Part shown: in pieces, positions 53,930-64,000 of the stretch
Numbering within the stretch: the first letter of the stretch is position 1
Layout of the letters: every line of letters begins with the position of its first letter
Source of the DNA: Actinomycetospora succinea
Lineage (GTDB): Bacteria; Actinomycetota; Actinomycetes; Mycobacteriales; Pseudonocardiaceae
Length of the DNA: 64,000 nucleotides
Reading direction: 5' to 3'
Assembly: GCF_004363095.1 (NCBI RefSeq)
Contig: NZ_SNYO01000002.1
Span: forward strand, 496,001 to 560,000
Notes under the pieces: model-generated
Seen by the model: the letters and a program-made list of their open reading frames with translations, nothing else
What the model was told of the DNA's origin: nothing
Databases searched by the model: none
Position numbers and translations under genes: made by a program

Positions 53930-54925
53930 GTGCGCGCCAGCCGCCTGCTCTCCGTCCTCCTGCTGCTGCAGAACCGCGGCCGCCTGACCGCGCGCGAGCT
54001 GGCCGACGAGCTCGAGGTCTCGATCCGCACGATCTACCGCGACATGGACGCGCTCTCGGCGTCCGGCGTGCCCGTCTACGCCGACCGCGGCCCGGACGGC
54101 GGCTACTCGCTGCTCGAGGGCTACCGCACCCACCTGACCGGGATGACGGCCGAGGAGGCCGACGCCCTGGCGCTGTCCGGGATGCCCGACGCCGCCGCCG
54201 AGCTCGGGCTCGGCCGGGTGCTGGCGGCGGCGCAGCTCAAGGTCCAGGCGGCGCTGCCCGGCGAGCTCTCCGACCGCGCCGGCCGGATCGCGGAGCGCTT
54301 CCACCTCGACGCCCCCGGCTGGTTCCGCGAGGCCGACCACGTCCCGACGCTCACGGGCGTCGCCGACGCCGTGTGGAACCAGCGGGTGCTGCGCGTGCGG
54401 TACCGGCGCTGGGCCACGGGCGGGCGCGAGCCGGAGGTGGAGCGCGAGCTCGCCCCGCTCGGGCTCGTGCTCAAGGCCGGCACCTGGTACCTGGTCGCCG
54501 TCCCGAGCGAGGAGCCCAACGCTGAACCGCGCACCTACCGCGTCGCGCGCATCCTCGAGCTCGAGACCCTCGACATCCGCTTCGACCGCCCCGAGGGCTT
54601 CGACCTCTGGAAGTACTGGCACCAGCGCACCCAGGAGCTCACCGACGCGCTCTACCAGGCCGAGGCCACCGTCCGGTTCTCCCCGCGCGCCCTCGAGCTC
54701 GCCCCGGTGATCCTGCGCCCGCACACGGCCCGCGCGCTCGCCGAGGGCTCCTGGCCCACCGACGACGACGGCTGGGTCCGGGCGGTGATCCCGATCGAGT
54801 CGCTCGCCCACGCCCGCTCGGAGCTGCTCGCGCTCGGCGCCGAGGTCGAGGTGCTCGCCCCGCCCGCGCTGCGCGAGCAGATGGCCGAGACCGCGCGCAC
54901 GCTGGCGTCGCTCTACCCGGTCTGA
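53930..54925 (+). CDS. HTH-WYL domain transcriptional regulator
   Basis: A 331-residue YafY-type regulator. The N-terminal winged helix is clear (LTARELADELEVSIRTIYRD, MDALSASGVPVYADRGPDGG). Residues about 130-230 form the WYL sensor (VLRVRYRRWATGG..., LGLVLKAGTWYLVA), and a WCX-type C-terminal domain follows. WYL domains sense nucleic acids or nucleotides and often regulate repair or defence genes. GTG 53930. It probably binds the palindrome at 53894-53908 and perhaps the related one at 52810. Confidence 0.85.
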   Translation: MRASRLLSVLLLLQNRGRLTARELADELEVSIRTIYRDMDALSASGVPVYADRGPDGGYSLLEGYRTHLTGMTAEEADALALSGMPDAAAELGLGRVLAAAQLKVQAALPGELSDRAGRIAERFHLDAPGWFREADHVPTLTGVADAVWNQRVLRVRYRRWATGGREPEVERELAPLGLVLKAGTWYLVAVPSEEPNAEPRTYRVARILELETLDIRFDRPEGFDLWKYWHQRTQELTDALYQAEATVRFSPRALELAPVILRPHTARALAEGSWPTDDDGWVRAVIPIESLAHARSELLALGAEVEVLAPPALREQMAETARTLASLYPV

Positions 54926-56388
54926 ACGACCCGGAGACCCAAGCGGTCACGGACACGCACGACGTCCGCGGCCGGCACGAGGCCCCACCGGACGGCGAGC
55001 ACGCCGTACCCGACGAGGCCCAGGGCGACCATCGGCAGGTCCGCGCCGGCCCCGGCCACCGCGGCACCGGCGAGCAGCGCGACCAGCACCGCCGTCGCCG
55101 CGGACCAGCGCAGCGCGACCCGCGCCCGGACCCGCCCGACCCGATGGTGGCGCACGTAGAGCGCACCGAGCACCAGCACCGAGACCCAGGCGCCCACCGC
55201 GAACCCGACGGCCGCGCCCAGCACGCCGTGGCCGGGGACCAGCAGGACCATCGTCACGACCTCGGCGAGCGCGGCGGCGGGCAGGCGCACCGCCGCGACC
55301 CCGGCGAAGCCGCGGGCACAGAGGGCCTTGAGCAGCATGTCGCCGGCGATCAGGCCGAGGGACCCGAGCGCCACGACGCGCACGGGACCGGCCGCCTCGG
55401 CGTACCCGGCGGGGAAGAGGCGCCCGATCAGCGTCTCCGGGGTCACGACGAGCACGAGCACCGCGGGGGTCAGGGCCAGCGGGATCCAGCGGAACGCGGT
55501 GACGAACCACCCGTGTGCCTCGGCGGCGTCGCGGGAGCGCGCGATGAACGGGAACACGGCTTCGGAGAGCGCGCTGCCCACGAGGACCGGCGCCTTGGCC
55601 AGCATCGCGGCCACCTGGTAGACGCCGACCGCGGCGAACGTCACGCCGTGGCCGTGGCCCAGCGCCCCGAGCAGCAGCACGTCGAGGGTGCCGATGAGGC
55701 CGAAGCCGACGGTGCCCGCGGCCATCGGGGCGGCCGCGGCGAACGAGCGTGCCCCGGCGACGGCGCCACGCAGGCTCGGGAGGCGGTCGCGCAGCGTCCA
55801 CCACGCCCCGCCCGCGGCACCCGCCGCGCCGGCCAGCAGCGCCCACCCGACGCCCGACGCGCCGGCGCCGAGCAGGGCGACGAGCCCGACGCCGAGCACG
55901 ACCTTGACGACCACCTCGACGGTGCGGGCCGTGCCGACCGCGGTGAACCGCCGCGCGCCCTGCAGCCCGCCGACGAGCACCTGGCCGAGCGCGACCACCA
56001 CGATCGCGCCCGCGACCAGCAGCGTCGGTCCGGCGCCCACGCCGGGCAGGATCGCCCCGGTCGTCAGCTGGACGGCCGCGAACCCGCCGGCCAGCCCGAC
56101 GCCGAGACCGACGTTGCCGACCAGCGCACCCCGGAACGCCGCATCGGTGTCCTCGCCACCGTCCTCGTCGGCCCGGGCGACCTCTCGCGCCAGCGCCCAC
56201 GGGAAGCCGGCGGCGAGCACCGTGGTCGCGAGCAGCAGCACCGTCAGCAGCGCGCCCACGACGCCGAACTCGGCGGTGGGCAGCAGCCAGGCGAGGGCGA
56301 GCGCGAAGACGTAGTGCAGCGGGGCCGTCAGGGCGACGGCGACGACGAGGACGGCGGTCCCGGTGGCCGCCGACTGCTGCGTGCGCAT
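54913..56388 (-). CDS. MOP-superfamily polysaccharide flippase-like protein
   Basis: A 491-residue protein with about 14 hydrophobic helices, matching the oligosaccharide flippase/Wzx type: a basic N-terminal loop, LPTAEFGVVGALLTVLLLA, VYQVAAMLAKAPVLVGSALS and AVFPFIARSRD. It likely flips a lipid-linked glycan; the substrate is unknown and no glycosyltransferases are nearby. ATG 56388 follows GGAGGGG. It is convergent with the WYL gene, overlapping by 13 bases. Confidence 0.8.
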   Translation of the reverse strand: MRTQQSAATGTAVLVVAVALTAPLHYVFALALAWLLPTAEFGVVGALLTVLLLATTVLAAGFPWALAREVARADEDGGEDTDAAFRGALVGNVGLGVGLAGGFAAVQLTTGAILPGVGAGPTLLVAGAIVVVALGQVLVGGLQGARRFTAVGTARTVEVVVKVVLGVGLVALLGAGASGVGWALLAGAAGAAGGAWWTLRDRLPSLRGAVAGARSFAAAAPMAAGTVGFGLIGTLDVLLLGALGHGHGVTFAAVGVYQVAAMLAKAPVLVGSALSEAVFPFIARSRDAAEAHGWFVTAFRWIPLALTPAVLVLVVTPETLIGRLFPAGYAEAAGPVRVVALGSLGLIAGDMLLKALCARGFAGVAAVRLPAAALAEVVTMVLLVPGHGVLGAAVGFAVGAWVSVLVLGALYVRHHRVGRVRARVALRWSAATAVLVALLAGAAVAGAGADLPMVALGLVGYGVLAVRWGLVPAADVVRVRDRLGLRVVQTG

Positions 56389-56491
56389 CCTGGTCCCCTC
56401 CCCGCTCGCCGGTGGGACCAGCGTCGTCCGGGGAGGCCCACGCCAGGAGGGAGCGGACCCCCGAAGGGCGGGGGCAAACCCCCCGGACACA

Positions 56492-56530
56492 CCCGAGCCC
56501 CGGCCCCCGCGAAGGGGACCGGGGCTCGGG
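56492..56530. terminator. rho-independent-type hairpin after clpC
   Basis: CCCGAGCCCCGG and CCGGGGCTCGGG pair perfectly over 12 bases around a 15-base loop, 18 bases past the clpC stop in its direction of transcription. Confidence 0.75.
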
Positions 56531-56548
56531 TGACGTGCTACGGGCGGA

Positions 56549-59086
56549 TCACTCCGCCGCGGCGACCTCCGGGGTGTCCGGGACCGGGGTCGGCTTGGCC
56601 TCACCGCGGAAGGTGAAGGTGGCCGACTCCGGGGCCGGCTTGGTGACCCCGTTCTCGTCGGGCTCGGGCGTCCAGCCCTCGACGTCGACGAGCACGATCT
56701 GGCCGGACTCGACCTCGCCGAAGAGGATCTTCTCGGAGAGCTGGTCCTCGATCTCGCGCTGGATCGTGCGGCGCAGCGGACGGGCGCCGAGGACCGGGTC
56801 GAAGCCGCGCTGCGCGAGCAGCTTCTTCGCGGCGTCGGTGAGCTCGATCGACATGTCCTTGTTCTGCAGCTGCTTCTCGGTGCGACCGATCATCAGGTCG
56901 ACCATCTGCACGATCTCGTCCTCGCGCAGCTGGTGGAACACGATGATGTCGTCGATGCGGTTGAGGAACTCGGGACGGAAGTGCTTCTTGAGCTCGTCCG
57001 TCACCTTGTTCTTCATGCGCTCGTAGTTCGAGCCCGAGTCCTGCCCGGACTGGAACCCGAGGCCGACCGCCTTCGAGATGTCCTGCGTTCCGAGGTTCGA
57101 CGTGAACACGATGACCGTGTTCTTGAAGTCGACGATGCGGCCCTGACCGTCGGTCAGGCGGCCGTCCTCGAGCACCTGCAGCAGCGTGTTGTAGACCTCG
57201 GAGTGGGCCTTCTCGATCTCGTCGAAGAGGACCACCGAGAACGGCTTGCGGCGCACCTTCTCGGTGAGCTGGCCGCCCTCCTCGTAGCCGACGTACCCGG
57301 GGGGCGCGCCGAAGAGCCGCGAGGCGGTGTAGCGGTCGTGGAACTCGCCCATGTCGATCTGGACGAGCGCGTCGTCGTCGCCGAAGAGGAACTCCGCGAG
57401 CGCCTTGGTGAGCTCGGTCTTACCGACACCCGAGGGGCCGGCGAAGATGAACGAGCCCGAGGGGCGCTTCGGGTCCTTGAGGCCGGCCCGCGTGCGGCGC
57501 ATCGACTGCGAGACCGCCTTGACGGCGTCCTCCTGGCCGATGATCCGCTTGTGGAGCTCGTCCTCCATGCGGAGCAGACGGGTCGTCTCCTCCTCGGTGA
57601 GCTTGAAGACGGGGATGCCGGTCCAGTTGGCCAGCACCTCGGCGATCTGCTCGTCGTCGACCTCCGCGACGACGTCGAGGTCACCCGACTTCCACTGCTT
57701 CTCGCGCTCGGTCTTCTGCCCGATGAGGGTCTTCTCCTCGTCGCGCAGGCGCGCCGCCTTCTCGAAGTCCTGCGCGTCGATCGCGGACTCCTTCTCGCGA
57801 CGGACGTCGGCGATCTTCTCGTCGAACTCGCGCAGGTCCGGCGGCGCGGTCATGCGGCGGATGCGCATGCGGGCGCCGGCCTCGTCGATGAGGTCGATCG
57901 CCTTGTCCGGCAGGAACCGGTCGTTGATGTACCGGTCGGCCAGGGTGGCCGCCGCGACCAGCGCCGGGTCCGTGATCGAGACGCGGTGGTGGGCCTCGTA
58001 GCGGTCGCGCAGCCCCTTGAGGATCTCGATGGAGTGGGCCACCGAGGGCTCCCCCACCTGGATCGGCTGGAAGCGGCGCTCGAGGGCGGCGTCCTTCTCG
58101 ACGTGCTTGCGGTACTCGTCGAGCGTCGTCGCGCCGATGGTCTGCAGCTCGCCGCGGGCCAGCATCGGCTTGAGGATCGACGCGGCGTCGATCGCGCCCT
58201 CGGCGGCACCCGCGCCGACGAGCGTGTGGAGCTCGTCGATGAACAGGATGATGTCGCCGCGGGTGCGGATCTCCTTGAGGACCTTCTTGAGGCGCTCCTC
58301 GAAGTCACCGCGGTAGCGCGAGCCCGCCACCAGCGACCCGAGGTCGAGGGTATAGAGCTGCTTGTCCTTCAGCGTCTCGGGCACCTCGCCCTTGACGATG
58401 GCCTGACCGAGGCCCTCGACGACGGCGGTCTTGCCGACGCCGGGCTCGCCGATGAGCACCGGGTTGTTCTTGGTCCTCCGCGAGAGGACCTGCATGACCC
58501 GCTCGATCTCCTTCTCCCGGCCGATGACCGGGTCCAGCTTGCCCTCGCGGGCCGACTGGGTGAGGTTGCGACCGAACTGGTCGAGCACCAGGGAGGAGGA
58601 CGGGGTGCCCTCGCCGCGCTGGCTGCCGGACTCCGCGGGCTCCTTGCCCTGGTAGCCCGAGAGCAGCTGCAGCACCTGCTGGCGCACACGGTTGAGGTCC
58701 GCGCCGAGCTTGACGAGCACCTGCGCGGCGACGCCCTCGCCCTCGCGGATGAGCCCGAGCAGGATGTGCTCGGTGCCGATGTAGTTGTGCCCGAGCTGCA
58801 GCGCCTCGCGCAGCGACAGCTCCAGCACCTTCTTGGCGCGAGGCGTGAACGGGATGTGGCCGCTCGGCGCCTGCTGCCCCTGGCCGATGATCTCCTCGAC
58901 CTGCTGGCGCACGCCCTCGAGGGCGATGCCCAGGGACTCCAGCGCCTTGGCGGCGACGCCCTCACCCTCGTGGATCAGACCGAGCAGGATGTGCTCGGTG
59001 CCGATGTAGTTGTGGTTGAGCATCCGGGCCTCTTCTTGGGCCAGGACGACCACCCGCCTCGCGCGGTCGGTGAACCTCTCGAACAT
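56549..59086 (-). CDS. clpC: ClpC unfoldase of the Clp protease
   Basis: An 845-residue HSP100 ATPase that feeds proteins to ClpP. It has two N-terminal Clp_N repeats ([20 protein letters not shown] and the parallel [20 protein letters not shown]), AAA domain 1 with Walker [10 protein letters not shown], a UVR/middle domain ([19 protein letters not shown]) and AAA domain 2 with [10 protein letters not shown]. The ClpP-docking loop region and C-terminal Clp_D2 follow ([20 protein letters not shown]). Full length. A candidate ClgR site lies about 280 bases upstream. Confidence 0.97.
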   Translation of the reverse strand: MFERFTDRARRVVVLAQEEARMLNHNYIGTEHILLGLIHEGEGVAAKALESLGIALEGVRQQVEEIIGQGQQAPSGHIPFTPRAKKVLELSLREALQLGHNYIGTEHILLGLIREGEGVAAQVLVKLGADLNRVRQQVLQLLSGYQGKEPAESGSQRGEGTPSSSLVLDQFGRNLTQSAREGKLDPVIGREKEIERVMQVLSRRTKNNPVLIGEPGVGKTAVVEGLGQAIVKGEVPETLKDKQLYTLDLGSLVAGSRYRGDFEERLKKVLKEIRTRGDIILFIDELHTLVGAGAAEGAIDAASILKPMLARGELQTIGATTLDEYRKHVEKDAALERRFQPIQVGEPSVAHSIEILKGLRDRYEAHHRVSITDPALVAAATLADRYINDRFLPDKAIDLIDEAGARMRIRRMTAPPDLREFDEKIADVRREKESAIDAQDFEKAARLRDEEKTLIGQKTEREKQWKSGDLDVVAEVDDEQIAEVLANWTGIPVFKLTEEETTRLLRMEDELHKRIIGQEDAVKAVSQSMRRTRAGLKDPKRPSGSFIFAGPSGVGKTELTKALAEFLFGDDDALVQIDMGEFHDRYTASRLFGAPPGYVGYEEGGQLTEKVRRKPFSVVLFDEIEKAHSEVYNTLLQVLEDGRLTDGQGRIVDFKNTVIVFTSNLGTQDISKAVGLGFQSGQDSGSNYERMKNKVTDELKKHFRPEFLNRIDDIIVFHQLREDEIVQMVDLMIGRTEKQLQNKDMSIELTDAAKKLLAQRGFDPVLGARPLRRTIQREIEDQLSEKILFGEVESGQIVLVDVEGWTPEPDENGVTKPAPESATFTFRGEAKPTPVPDTPEVAAAE

Positions 59087-59538
59087 CTGTCACTCCTGAC
59101 TGCTGCGCCGGCGGTCCTCCACCGAGTGTCCCCGAAGCGACGGCCCGGTGGCCCCTTGGCTGGTGCCCGATTGACGGATCGGGACGCCCACGATGCCCCC
59201 ACTGACAGAACACCGCAGGCCCATCCTAGTCGTCGCGCGAGACGTCACGGGACCGTGACGGTTGCACGACCGTGACGGCGGACACGTCCGATCACACACG
59301 GACGTGCGCCGCCCCCGTTCCGTCCCCTCCAACCATCCCTGACGTCCGTGTCATCCCGCGGAGCCGTTCGCGGTGGGCGAACCACTCTCCCGGGTCCGTG
59401 ACCTCCGCTGTCGCGGATCCGACGGGAACGTCGACGCGGGGGGCCGCGCCGATCGATGATCGACGAGCTGTCGCCGCGGCGACTGCGGGGCTGGTCCGGA
59501 CAGGTGAGTGCTCACCGATCGACTCCACGGAGGGTGTC
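59087..59538. other. divergent intergenic region between clpC and the Crp-like gene
   Basis: These 452 bases hold no convincing gene; the open frame on the plus strand lacks protein character before ATG 59539. The region should contain the clpC leader and promoter, the ClgR-like palindrome at 59366-59382, and the promoter of the Crp-like regulator. Confidence 0.5.
59366..59382. promoter_or_regulatory. ClgR-like operator
   Basis: GTTCGC-GGTGG-GCGAAC is a perfect inverted repeat of the GTTCGC-N5-GCGAAC type described for ClgR, the activator of clp genes in actinobacteria. It is 280 bases from the clpC start, so it implies a long leader or a distal promoter. Confidence 0.5.
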
Positions 59539-60240
59539 ATGACGATGACCGCGCCGGACCGGGTCGAGCAGGGGGCGCGCGCCGCGCTGCGGCACTGCCC
59601 CCAGCTGCGGTCGCTGGACCCCGCGACGGTCGACGCCCTCGCCCGGGCGGCCACGGTGCGCCGGTACGCGGCGGGCGAGGCGGTGTTCCGGGCCGGCGAC
59701 GCGGGCGACGCGATGTTCGTCCTGCTGCACGGGTCGGTCGTCTCGCGGCTGACGTCGTCGGCCGGCGACGTCGTGGACCTCGGCGCCGCGGCCGTGGGCC
59801 ACGGGTTCGGCTACTTCGAGCTGCTCGACCCCGGCCCGCGCACCGAGGACGCGGTCGCCGTGCGCGACTCCTCGGTCCTCGTCCTGCCCGCGACGGCGGT
59901 GCGACGGGCGTTGCAGACGAACCCCGCGACGCTGCTCGCCCTCGCCGGCGACCTGGTCCGGATCGTGCGCCTGTCCAACCGCGCCCGCGCCGGGAGGACC
60001 TTCCACCCCGTCCCGCGCCGCGTCGCCGGCCTGCTGCTCGAGCTCGAGCACCACGGCGACCGCGTCGACTTCGGCGGCCCGCAGACGCTCCTCGCGCAGC
60101 GCCTCGGCATCGCGCGCCAGACGCTCAACACGGCCCTGCGGGCGCTCGCCGAGCGCGGCCTCATCCGCCTGCACCCCGGCGGGCGCGGGGCGACCATCGA
60201 CCGCCCCGCGCTCGTCGCCTACGCGGCCGGGAGCCGCTGA
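59539..60240 (+). CDS. Crp/Fnr family transcriptional regulator
   Basis: A 233-residue regulator with an N-terminal cyclic-nucleotide-type beta barrel (YAAGEAVFRAGDAGDAMFVLLH, GSVVSRLTSSAGDVVDLG) and a C-terminal winged helix (TLLAQRLGIARQTLNTALRA, LAERGLIRLHPGG). The phosphate-binding cassette of true cAMP receptors (GELALL...RAA) is not evident, and there are no Fnr cysteines, so the signal is unknown. ATG 59539 has GGAGGG six bases upstream. Confidence 0.85.
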   Translation: MTMTAPDRVEQGARAALRHCPQLRSLDPATVDALARAATVRRYAAGEAVFRAGDAGDAMFVLLHGSVVSRLTSSAGDVVDLGAAAVGHGFGYFELLDPGPRTEDAVAVRDSSVLVLPATAVRRALQTNPATLLALAGDLVRIVRLSNRARAGRTFHPVPRRVAGLLLELEHHGDRVDFGGPQTLLAQRLGIARQTLNTALRALAERGLIRLHPGGRGATIDRPALVAYAAGSR

Positions 60241-60252
60241 GACGAGCGACTC

Positions 60253-60612
60253 CTAGTGGGCCTTGTGATAGGCCTCGCTGACCTCGCTGGGGATGCGCCC
60301 GCGCTCGGACACCGTCATCCCCTGCTTGCGGGCCCACTCGCGGATCGCCTGGTTCTGCTCGCGGTCGACCGCCGCGCGGCCGCCGCCCCGGCGCGCCGCG
60401 GGGGCCGAGGAGGACGCCGTGGACGACTTCCGCCGGCCTCCGCTGCGCCGGGCGTGGGCGACGTAGTCGGCGAGCCGGTCCCGCAGCGCCGACGCGTTGG
60501 CGTCGGAGAGGTCGATCTCGTACGTGGCGCCGTCGAGACCGAACTCGACGGTCTCGTCCGCTTCCGACTGGTCCAGATCGTCGACGAGGGACACCACGAC
60601 TTTCTGCGCCAT
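60253..60612 (-). CDS. lsr2: Lsr2 nucleoid-associated xenogeneic silencer
   Basis: A 119-residue DNA-bridging protein. The N-terminal dimerisation domain ([40 protein letters not shown]) is followed by a Ser/Ala/Gly-rich linker and the DNA-binding domain ([31 protein letters not shown]). The AT-hook-like Arg-Gly-Arg is present. It silences AT-rich horizontally acquired DNA, so the lower-GC cargo of the AICE is a natural target. ATG 60612 has GGAGG upstream. Confidence 0.95.
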   Translation of the reverse strand: MAQKVVVSLVDDLDQSEADETVEFGLDGATYEIDLSDANASALRDRLADYVAHARRSGGRRKSSTASSSAPAARRGGGRAAVDREQNQAIREWARKQGMTVSERGRIPSEVSEAYHKAH

Positions 60613-60717
60613 CACGCGACCTCCGCACCCGTTCCGCAAATGAATACGGCCGGGACCCTATTTCCGGGATCGGGAGTTTGTCGAGTGATCCACGCCGCGA
60701 TTTCGCGGAATTGCGTC

Positions 60718-61329
60718 TCAGTCGGGGATGGCGGCGGTGTCGGGAACCACGACCGCGAACATGTCCGAGAGCGCGGCGAGGCTGGCGCTCTGCAGCGACG
60801 CGGCGGGAACCGTGCCGTCGGGTCCGGGCAGCGCGCGGGTCGCGGTGGCACCCGCGACGACCGAGGGCGCGAAACCGGCGCTGAACGCACCGCGGGCGGT
60901 GGAGTTCACGCACATGTGCGTCATGAAGCCCGCGAGCACGAGGTTCGTGGCGGACCTGCTGCGCAGGTGGTCCTCGAGATCCGTCCCGACGAACGAGTTC
61001 GGGAAGTTCTTGACGATGACGTGCTCGCCGTCGCGCGGCGCGACGCGGTCGACGATCGCCCCGATCTCGGCGCGGACGTCGTAGGGCGTGCCCTCACCGG
61101 CGTCGTGCTGCACGTGGATGATCGGGATGCCCGCGCTGCGCGCGCGGTCGAGCAGGGCGGCGGCCTCGTCGATGGCCGGCTCGACGTTCTCGAGGGCCAT
61201 CACGCCGCGCGTGTAGGTGTTCTGCAGGTCGATCATCACCAGCGCGGACTCGCGCAGGGACGCGGGCGAGCCCGGCATGCCGGTCAGCTCGCGCAGGGTC
61301 GTGGACGGTGTGGCAGACGGGGTGCTCAT
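60718..61329 (-). CDS. isochorismatase-family cysteine hydrolase
   Basis: A 203-residue hydrolase with the family triad Asp34 (VMIDLQNTY), Lys107 (VIVKNFPNSF) and Cys140 (GFMTHMCVNSTARGAF). The cis-peptide preceding the cysteine helix is conserved. Family activities include nicotinamidase, carbamoylases and isochorismatase; the substrate is not predictable. ATG 61329. It lies downstream of the aldehyde dehydrogenase and DUF779 genes on the same strand, separated by a strong terminator. Confidence 0.87.
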   Translation of the reverse strand: MSTPSATPSTTLRELTGMPGSPASLRESALVMIDLQNTYTRGVMALENVEPAIDEAAALLDRARSAGIPIIHVQHDAGEGTPYDVRAEIGAIVDRVAPRDGEHVIVKNFPNSFVGTDLEDHLRSRSATNLVLAGFMTHMCVNSTARGAFSAGFAPSVVAGATATRALPGPDGTVPAASLQSASLAALSDMFAVVVPDTAAIPD

Positions 61330-61364
61330 CGTCGAACTCCTTCGTCGGGTGGGGCCGGAACGTG

Positions 61365-61409
61365 CGAGGGGCGCCCTCGCTGCGTCCTGCGCAGCGGGGG
61401 CGCCCCTCG
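61365..61409. terminator. 20-bp stem terminator after the DUF779 gene
   Basis: CGAGGGGCGCCCTCGCTGCG and its reverse complement (one G-T wobble) face a five-base loop, about 20 bases past the DUF779 stop. It separates the aldehyde dehydrogenase operon from the hydrolase gene. Confidence 0.75.
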
Positions 61410-61427
61410 ATCGTGCTCGGGTGACGG

Positions 61428-61865
61428 CTACAGGTCACCCAGGTCGCGCACCTCGTCGTCGGTGAACAGCCGCGAGCGGATGATGAAGCGGACGCCCTCC
61501 GGCGCCTCCACCGAGAACCCGCTGCCACGGCCCTTCACCACGTCGACGGTGAGGTGCGTGTGCTTCCAGTACTCGAACTGCGAGGCGGACATGTAGAAGC
61601 CGATGGGCTTCTCCAGGCCCTCCACGGTGAGGTCACCGAGGTGCACGTCCTGGCCGCCGATCTTGAAGTCCCCGTCCGGGTAGCACATCGGGGCGCTGCC
61701 GTCGCAGCACCCGCCGGACTGGTGGAACATCAGCGGGCCGTGGATGTCGGTGAGCTGCACCAGGAGCTCGGAGGCCTGCGGCGACAGGGCGACGCGCCCC
61801 GTGCCGGATCCCGGCACCTCCGCCACCTGCTCGGTGACGTCGGTGCTCGTGCTGATCTCGGTCAT
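61428..61865 (-). CDS. DUF779 family protein
   Basis: A 145-residue protein of DUF779, a family almost always linked to acetaldehyde/aldehyde dehydrogenases. The conserved cysteine-rich stretch QSGGCCDGSAPMCYPDGDF suggests metal or redox binding; GFYMSASQFEYWKHTHLTVD and GFSVEAPEGVRFIIRSRLFT are other family segments. Function is unproven. ATG 61865 has GGAGGAGGAGG upstream. It is 47 bases after the aldehyde dehydrogenase and co-transcribed with it. Confidence 0.9.
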   Translation of the reverse strand: MTEISTSTDVTEQVAEVPGSGTGRVALSPQASELLVQLTDIHGPLMFHQSGGCCDGSAPMCYPDGDFKIGGQDVHLGDLTVEGLEKPIGFYMSASQFEYWKHTHLTVDVVKGRGSGFSVEAPEGVRFIIRSRLFTDDEVRDLGDL

Positions 61866-61912
61866 GGTGACCACCTCCTCCTCCGTCCACTACCGGGGAA
61901 CCCGCAGGCGGA

Positions 61913-63436
<1,524 letters not shown>

Positions 63437-63515
63437 CGGTGTTTTCCTCCACGTTGGGGATCTCGAGCTGTTCGACTACGTGACCGCGGACACTAGGTAT
63501 GGGAGGGTTGCACCG

Positions 63516-63527
63516 GCGTTGCAACGC
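63516..63527. promoter_or_regulatory. palindrome upstream of the aldehyde dehydrogenase
   Basis: GCGTTGCAACGC is a perfect 12-base palindrome about 80 bases upstream of the dehydrogenase start, with further GTTGC repeats around it (63507 and 63536). It is a plausible binding site for the divergent AcoR-like regulator. Confidence 0.45.
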
Positions 63528-63702
63528 ATCTGCGGCGTTGCTCTTGTCGCGATGCCGCACCCGAGGGTTTGATGAAGGGTTGCCTTACCCGACGGGATGC
63601 AGGACCATCCAGTGGGAGGGGGCTTCCGCGCCCCCGGGCGTGGACGATCGCTGTCGTGGCGGCGCCGTCCCGCCCGTGACGGTCGGAGTGCAGGGGGCGC
63701 CG

Positions 63703-64000
63703 ATGCCGGAGAGTCAGGGTGGCGCGCGCGGGACCGCCCGCCTGACCGTCCCCGGCACGCTGCCGACACGCCTCGTGCCGTCCGACCCGCTCGAACGCGC
63801 CCACCTGCTCGAACGCATCCGCGACGCCGTGCTCTCCGGCACCACGGTCCCGGCCTCGCCGCGCGACGTCGTGTCGGCCTCGTGGCAGCGCTCCCTCGAC
63901 GCGCACATCGACCCCGAGCGCGGCCGGCCCCAGCACGTCTACGAGGACGACGAACTGCGCGACGTCCGCGGGGGCCACCTGCTCGCGCCGGTCCTGCCGC
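63703..64000 (+). CDS. AcoR-like GAF/Fis transcriptional regulator, 5' part
   Basis: The first 99 residues of a protein cut by the window edge. The segment SPRDVVSASWQRSLDAHIDPERG is the N-terminal signature of AcoR-type activators (compare RPEVLASWERS in the gene at 3817). GAF, AAA or Fis domains would follow beyond the window. ATG 63703 follows GGGGGCGCCG. Divergent orientation from the aldehyde dehydrogenase suggests it controls that operon. Confidence 0.75.
   Translation, partial: MPESQGGARGTARLTVPGTLPTRLVPSDPLERAHLLERIRDAVLSGTTVPASPRDVVSASWQRSLDAHIDPERGRPQHVYEDDELRDVRGGHLLAPVLP

Noticed and set aside
56933-59275. 780-residue frame opposite clpC
   Set aside because: Complement of clpC; composition is typical of antisense GC-rich frames.

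Overview
The window is a very GC-rich actinobacterial chromosome segment, most likely from a Pseudonocardiaceae member (Pseudonocardia or Actinomycetospora type; the genus is inferred). It has GTG/TTG starts, CarD, Lsr2, ClpC, WhiB, PPE/EspG-type proteins and an NDMA-type alcohol dehydrogenase. About half of it follows the Mycobacterium tuberculosis order Rv3579c-Rv3597c: rlmB-cysS-(insertion)-ispF-ispD-carD-lpqE-like-radA-Rv3587c-like-mutY-mhuD-...-clpC-lsr2.

Region by region. 1-7.6 kb: chromosomal genes for a DUF3159 membrane protein, a VOC protein, TetR, a GAF-ANTAR-AraC regulator, an AcoR/MimR-type AAA activator and the zinc alcohol dehydrogenase it probably controls, then small genes including an ANTAR-only protein. 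7.87-27.48 kb: a 19.6-kb actinomycete integrative and conjugative element (AICE, pSAM2-like) inserted in the 3' half of tRNA-Thr(UGU). It has perfect 45-bp direct repeats at both ends, paired 13-bp-spaced putative integrase arm sites, an HUH Rep next to two palindromes, and a ten-gene operon running from regulator-proximal genes (one WhiB-like) through an FtsK-type transfer ATPase to xis and int. Its cargo is a sulfur-related block (type I sulfatase, formylglycine-generating enzyme, frameshifted HAD phosphatase, SulP and GAP/SfLAP membrane proteins), an AI-2E permease fused to an EmrE-like/UPF0060 gene remnant, HD and NUDIX enzymes, and a lower-GC pair encoding TcmP and its three-Cys-motif DUF5131 partner.

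27.5-36 kb: ThrE-like exporter, trehalose-6-phosphate synthase, LacI regulator, a metal ABC transporter behind a 23-bp palindrome, and a membrane adenylate/guanylate cyclase. 36-44.6 kb: rlmB and cysS, then an insertion absent from the mycobacterial order: NDMA-dependent ADH, MoxR ATPase, VWA protein, EspG-like and PPE-like genes. 44.6-51.6 kb: ispF, ispD, carD, lpqE-like, radA, mutY, mhuD and sir2; disA, expected after radA, is missing. 51.6-64 kb: AlkZ-like protein, YihY, WYL regulator, flippase, clpC with a candidate ClgR site, Crp/Fnr regulator, lsr2, isochorismatase-type hydrolase, DUF779, aldehyde dehydrogenase and a divergent truncated AcoR-like regulator.

Functionally, the two AcoR-like regulators sit beside an alcohol and an aldehyde dehydrogenase and the NDMA-ADH lies between them, which suggests an alcohol-oxidizing lifestyle. 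The AICE carries the main accessory novelty: the sulfatase maturation block and the TcmP/DUF5131 pair.
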